From Chrysemys picta bellii (lineage: Eukaryota > Chordata > Testudines > Emydidae): a stretch of 64,000 nt of DNA. This document shows positions 39,701 to 46,867 of the stretch, one piece after another. The notes under the pieces are model-generated. The model made no database searches, was not told the origin of the DNA, and saw only the letters and a program-made list of their open reading frames with translations. The stretch covers positions 87,837,468 through 87,901,467 of the forward strand of contig NC_088796.1 of NCBI RefSeq assembly GCF_011386835.1, read 5' to 3'. How positions within the stretch are numbered: position 1 is the stretch's first letter; every line of letters begins with the position of its first letter. A program made the position numbers and the translations under genes.

Positions 39701-42700
39701 TAAAAAGGTCTAGATATATTGTATCCACTCTTCCTTATTGATTCAGCTCAGGAATGGTTGAATGGGGGAATCAGTGCAGGTGTAGTGAAATGGGAAGGAG
39801 TAAGATTCAGGTGCGCTTGTTTGGAGGCAGTCCAATCTCAATGGAACAATAACATTTCGTTATGTCTCATAAACTTTTATTGTGATCTCATTAGTGCCAT
39901 GTAGCATCCCTAGTGCATCCTGGGACAGACTTCAATGAGGAATTACCTTTCCAGTAAAGCAAACTCTTTCAAGCTAGCATATATAGAAATGTTAATGTGA
40001 AAAAAATCAGTAAGTGCAAGGAAACAAATAGCTAAAACTAAAATGAACTCACGAACGCTGGTGGGGCTGAGGTCCTACTCCCCTTAGTCCTAGGCGGTAT
40101 GTTTTGCTTTTGTCCTTATGTTTCCTGTCTTTTATGTAATGAACAGTATAATTACAATGAAATATGTTTTTTAATAGCTGCTTATAATGAACTAACAACT
40201 TCAATTATGTGGACACTAAAATCTTCATTCTCTGTTTTGACGGTACATTTATATTGGCTCCTCCAAGAGGCAGAGGAAATAAACATGTTGCAAGTAATAC
40301 AGGAAGAAGCCAAAATCCATCATTCTTATCAGAATGTTTTATCAATTGAGGTCAGATTACATTGGGGTTTAATTGATTTGTAGCTGCAATATTGAAGTGA
40401 GCCTTCAAGGAGCCTTCTGTTCTTTTTCCCACAATGTAAAAATCTGACTACATTCTACTGAGGGATTTTCTCCATTTCCTTTCATTACAAAAAAAGTCAA
40501 AACTTGGCTCGATGCCTTGGCTGCTTAGTTTGCAAGACCAAAGAAAGTAAAGAATTTTCCATTTTGTCCATTTATGTTTGTGTGAACCACCGTCAGCAAA
40601 ATGTGCACTGCCCTTCCTTCCCTGTTCTCTGCAGAGCCTCTTAAACTCAAGCTCTTGACGTATTTTTGGGTTTTTTTGTCTGTTAGTGAACGAATCTCAT
40701 TAAAAAAAATACCATAAACACAACTTTTACTCTTCTCTGATCCTTTATCTTTTGAAATTGTTCCCTACAGGTAGAAGCTCGAGCAGTGTATGATCGTCTG
40801 ATGATGCTCTTCAGCTGTACAACCCTCTCCATCACAGATCTGCAGGCTGCAGCTAGCACTAAAACAGATAAAAGGCAACCTTGCACCAAACACCTTGTCA
40901 GGCATCTTCTGATTAGTTTTTTGCTCTTTTCTTCTGGTGGACACAAGATTGCCCAAGAGTTTATTTCACATGTAAGTGTTTCCATGTTTTTCAACAAGCT
41001 TTTTTTTGTATTATTCACATGTTGAAAATTTCTCCTTCTTATGAAAAAGCTGATCACAGAGAATTAAAGAAAATTACGCTAACCTAAATAAGAATTGCAG
41101 CCAAAATATTCTCCTTCTTGACAGTGCTTCCACAGGGTCCCATTGGAGAAGTCATTACCTAAGCTATGGAGCCACAGAAATGTTTTGAGTAGTAGCTGAC
41201 GGTACAGGAGTGTATGTAGTTCCCTCACACTTTACATTCTATAGATTTAGACCATGTCTACACTACCACTTACGTCGGCAAAACTTATGTTGCTCAGGAG
41301 TGTGAAAAAACACACCCCTGAGTGACATAATTTTTGCTCGCATAAGTGGTAGTGTGCATAGCACTGTGTTGGCTGGAGAGCTTCTCCCACTGACATAGCT
41401 GCCACCACTTGTTGTGGGTGGTTTTATTATGTCAACAGGAGAGCTCTCTCCCTTCAGCATAGAGCAGCTACATGAAAGATCTTACAGTGGCGCAGCTGCA
41501 TCGGTTCAGCTGTGCTGCTGTAACTCTCTAGTTATAGCCTAAGAATGTATACACTTTGCCCTCTCAGGCATCAATCACTTCCAATGACAGATGATGTGGA
41601 AAAAGCTGAAGTACGCAATGCTTTTTTTGCCTCGGTCTTCACAGGCAAGGTCAGCTCCCAGACTGCTGCATTGGGCAACACAGTATACGGAGGAGGTGAG
41701 CAGCCCTCAGTGATGAAAGAACAGGTTAAGAACTATTTATAAAAGCTGGACATGCACAAGTCCATGGGTCCAGATCTAATTCATCCAAGGGTGCTGAGGG
41801 AGTTGGTTGATGTGTTTGCAGAGACATTGGCCGTTATCTTTGAAAATTCGTGGCGATCGGGGGAGGTCCTGGACGATTGGAAAAAGGCAAATATTGTGCC
41901 CATATTAAAGGGAAGAAAGAGAATCTGGAGAACTACAGACCGGTCAGCCTCACTTCAGTCCCCGGCAAAATCATGGAGCAGGTCCTCAAGGAATTCATTT
42001 TAAAGCACTTGGAGGAGAGGAAGGTGATTAGGAACAGTCAACATGGATTCACCAAGGGCAAGTTATGCCTGACCAACCTGATTGCCTTCTATGATGAGAT
42101 AACTGGCTCTGTGCATATGGGGAAAGTGGTGGATGTGATATATCTTGACTTTAACAAAACTTTTGATACCATCTCCCACAGTATTCTTGCCAGCAAGTTA
42201 AAGAAGTATCAATTGGATGAATGGACTATAAGGTGGATAGAAAGCTGTTCAGATTGTCGGGCTCAACGGGTAGTGATCAATGGCTCGATGTCTACTTGGC
42301 AGCGGGTATTAAGCGGAGTTCCCCAGGAGTCGGTCCTGGGGCCGGTTTTGTTCAACATCTTTATTAATGATCTGGATGATGGGATGAATTGCACCCTCAG
42401 CAAGTTTGCAGATGACACTAAGCTGGGGGGAAAGGTAGATATGCTGGAGGGTAGTGATAGGGTCCAGAGTGACCTAGACAAATTGGAGGAATGGCCAAAA
42501 GAAATCTGATGAGGTTCAACAAGGACAACTGCAAAGTCCTGCACTTAGGAAGGAAGAATCCCATACAGGCTGGGGACTGACTGGCTAAGCAGCAGTTCTG
42601 CAGAAAATGACCTGGGGATTACAGTGGACGAGAACCTGGATATGAGTCAGCAGTGTGCCCTTGTTGCCAAGAAGGCCAACGGCATATTGGGCTGTATTAG

Positions 42701-45700
42701 TGGGAGCATTGCCAGCAGGTCAAGGGAAGTGATTATTCCCCTGTATTCGGCACTGCTTAGGCCACACCTGGAGTATTGTTTCCAGTTTTGGTCCCCCCAC
42801 TACAGAAGGGATGTGGACAAATTGGAGAGAGTCCAGCGGAGGGCAACGAAAATTATTAGGGGACTGGAGCACATGACTTATGAGGTGAGACTGAGGGTAC
42901 TGGGCTTATTTAGTCTGCAGAAGAGAAGAGTGAGGGGGGATTTGATAGCAGCCTTCAACTACCTGAAGGGGGGTTCCAAAGAGGATGGAGCTAGGCTGTT
43001 CTCAGTGGTGGCAGATGACAGAACAAGAAGCATTGGTCTCAAGTTGCAGTGTGGGGAAGGGGTCTAGGTTGGATATTAGGAAACACTATTTTACTAGGAG
43101 GGTGGTGAAGCACTGGAATGGTTTACCTAGGGAGGTGGTGGAATCTCCATCCTTAGAGGTTTTTAAGACCCGGCTTGACAAAGCCCTGTCTGGGATGATT
43201 TAGTTGGTGTTGGTCCTGCTTTGAGCAGGGGGTTGGACTAGATGACCTCCTGAGGTCTCTTCCAACCCTAATATTCTATGATTCTGATTCCCACTCCATT
43301 TAGCAGCTGGAGTGGTTATGGAACCATCCACTGCCCATTTTCCTGTAAAACAGGTAGCATTAATTAGTGTTAGCACTGAATAGGTGGAGGGGAATTGGGG
43401 TTTTAGGGAGACCGGAGAGGAGAGGAGGATGAGATAAGATATAATGAGATCCTGAATGAAAGAGTTAGCTATGGGGATGGAAAGAAAAGAATGTGTGCTG
43501 AAGATGTTGAGGAGGGAAAAGTGACAGAATCTGGCTGTGACCTGCATGTGGGGGGCAGAAGACAGGGAGGAATAAAAAAATATCCCTTCAATTGCAGGCA
43601 TGAGAGATGGGGTGGGGTAATAGAGGTGTCAATAGCCATAGAGAATGGGGGAAGGAGAGAAGATAATATGGTTAAGACTCAACTCCTTTGGTGAAATCCT
43701 GGCTCCACTGAAGTGAATTGGAGCTTTACTCTTTGAGTAATTGCCCATGTGGGTGCCAGTTCTGGTGTGCATGTGCCCCAATGCCTCAGAGATCAGATTC
43801 TTTTGGCCAACCGTGTCCCTTGAGTCTGTGTCCTGGATGCCCTTCGGCTCCCCCATCCCCTCCAAAGGCATAAAGGGCAGAGTGGGCCCAACTGTCCTTC
43901 AGTTTCTTTTAACCACCCGTGACTGTGAGATGGAACATTTGGCAGTGTCTCTTCAGATCGTATAAATCTTTTGCCTACTGTGTGATTTAAATCCCTTCAT
44001 ATAAACAGTCAGTATATTAGTCTAGGTAGGATAGTTGTTAGTTTTCTGATTATTTTTATACCCAAAGGCTTATTTAAAGATTTATTAGTGCTAGGGACTT
44101 CTTCGGTACTGGAAACTAGGCCTCCATGGCTGAAGTGAAGTTCCAGTTCCAGGGTTCAAAACTTGCTCCTTTTTGTGAAGCACTTATTATGCTGAATAAT
44201 GGACACTTGACATGGCCTTGGGGAAGATCATGACCTCAATAGAGTTCAGTTTGTCATGCCTTTTTTAGAAGAACTCAGAAAGTGAGAGAGGTTTTTCTTA
44301 AACTCTTCTTCCTGGAGTGTTCAATGAGAATATCCTCAGATCCGGAGGGAAAAGGCTCTACCAAAACTGAACAGACTTAATTCCTGAGTGTTCCTGTAAA
44401 CTGTGGCTCAATTTTGAGCTCTTTGGCTCAGTAGACATAGGAGGCAACAACTTCTGAGACCGGCAGAGCAGCTAAATCCTCCTCCAGAGCCTCTTCCAAA
44501 GATGTAGGTTACTCACTTCACTGCCTATGAAAGTGAGACATGAGTGACCAAGTGTTAGACTTGTCTTAAGCTCCACTTTGTAATTGGATTAACCGAAACT
44601 GCACAAAGGCACACTAGTCACAGTAGTGGGCTCCATGTGGACAAATAATTGAAGAAGAAAGAACAGTTACTTATTCCAATTCAAATGGTGCTGCAGTGTC
44701 TGTCTTACCTTGCAGAGGTAAGACAGACACTGTAGCACCATTTTGAATTGGAATATTTCACTTTGGGCATTCATTTTTTTGGACAAAAATATCAGTATGT
44801 TCTGCAGAAAACAAGTTACTTATCTTAAATTAACTGTGGTTCATTGAGACGTATTGTCCACATGACTCCCACAACCCACTCTCCTTCCCTGTTTGTATCG
44901 AGTCCTATAGCTCTGGAATTCTCTATTGGCAAAGGAACTGAGGGACAGTTGGACCCACTCTGGCCTTTATGCCCTTGGATGGAGGAGGCATATGAGAATA
45001 TCCAGGGCATGAGCATGGCCTCAGTGGATACAGTGGTCAAAATAATCTGATTGTTGTGCACATGGGGAATGCGTGCCCCCGCACAAGGATCCAGTCTGAG
45101 ATCTGTGTTTATATAATCCTACACTTGCAGAAGAATGGACAAGATGATCTCATTCAATAAATCCTTCCCATTATTAACGAATCTCTTTCTAAGTTAGTGT
45201 GGAACACAGCTATAATGTTTCATATTTAAATACTCCAACTCTTAAGTCCTGTGATTAAATAATACTCATTTCAGCAAGGAGTGCTGGACACAGTTCTCTA
45301 TGGAGCCCAGTGATAGGCTAAAAGTTTTGCTAGATTGTAATATAAGGTTATCTTTGTACTGGGGACTGAATACACCTTAACAGCATCTTGAGTCCATGTT
45401 AACCCAGCAACAAGGGACTTATCTTCAGTCCTGAATTTTGATTCTCATATTGTACAGCCAATAGACTACCAAGAAAACCCAGTATTCTTTAAATTTTTTA
45501 TTCTGTTACGTACTGTTGTTTGCTGGGAACTGTTAAATAATTGTCATGTTCCACCCCAGAAGTGACTGCATTTCATTGATGGATGAACCAATTTGCAGAC
45601 ATATTATATACTGTGAAGTGCTTTGGGATCCTTTTAAGATTAATTTGCTACATAAATGTTAGATTATTATTATATTGTTATTTAGCTACTACATATGCTA

Positions 45701-46776
45701 CATATATTTATAGGTCATGTTTTACAATAAGAATCCAAACCCTCTGAGGCAAGCAGGCCAGAACTTCACATCATTGTTTTGCTTTAGCACTTTGTCTGGA
45801 AATTCTTCCTCTCGGTGTCAAAGTACTGTACTCCTTTTATCTTTTATAAGGCCTGTAACACATGAGAAAAATCTTTTTGCAGTGAGTGGAACTGGAACAT
45901 TATTGTTGATTATTCCTTCTAGCTGCTGTTAGTTGGAATAAACAAATATAACATTACTTTCTTTAAGGACTGCTAGGATATGTTAGAAAACTTGGGTGTT
46001 TTATAGAAAATGACTTTGATTATTCATTAACATTGAAATGTTGTATTTTAAAGTTGTTTGGAAGCATACATAACTTTTCATTTGGGTCTATTTATTTTCT
46101 AAGTCTTATGTGCTGTCTGCCCTGTATAGATCAGTGAAGCCCTTTAACAGTTAGGCTGCAGCCAGGGCCGACTCCAGGGTTTTGGCCATCCCAAGCAGCC
46201 AAAACAAAACAAAAACAAAAACAAAAAGCCGCGATCGCAATCTGCGGCGGCAATTCAGCAGGAGGTCCTTCGCTCCCAGGCGGAGTGAGGGACCGTCCGC
46301 CGAATTGCCGCCGAATACCTGCACGTGCCGCCCCTCTCCGGAGCGGCTGCCCGAAGCACCTGCTTGCCAGGCTGGTGCCTGGAGCCGGCCCTGGCTGCAG
46401 CACCTTATTCTGCTATAACAACCCTTTACTGAAAGATGGAAGACAAGATCCTTGGTCCTGTTAAGCCAGTAGCACAAAGAGAATTTAAAATTGCCTTAAG
46501 GCAACAGCTTAGAATTCCTCTAGTACAAGGGAGTCCTGAGCTAGCATGGGGAGGCTATGCCAGTCCCTCCTACATTTCCCCCCTCCTGGCATAGGGGGCT
46601 TTCCAGGGTAGGCTGAGGACATATGAGAGGCATGAGTTGGAACCAGAGTGGGATGCAGAGTGCGGAGCAGCCCTCAGGGATCAGCAGGCTGGAGAGGTGG
46701 AATAAAACTCCCCAGTGCACTCAGTGCTCTTCTGTTACACTTTGAGGTCTAGTTCTGAGATTTCATTAACCTTTTC

Positions 46777-46867
<91 letters not shown>

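Noticed and set aside
44825..45061. 78-codon minus-strand ORF
   Set aside because: It lies in the inverted terminal repeat of DIRS copy F; the matching left repeat gives a similar spurious reading.
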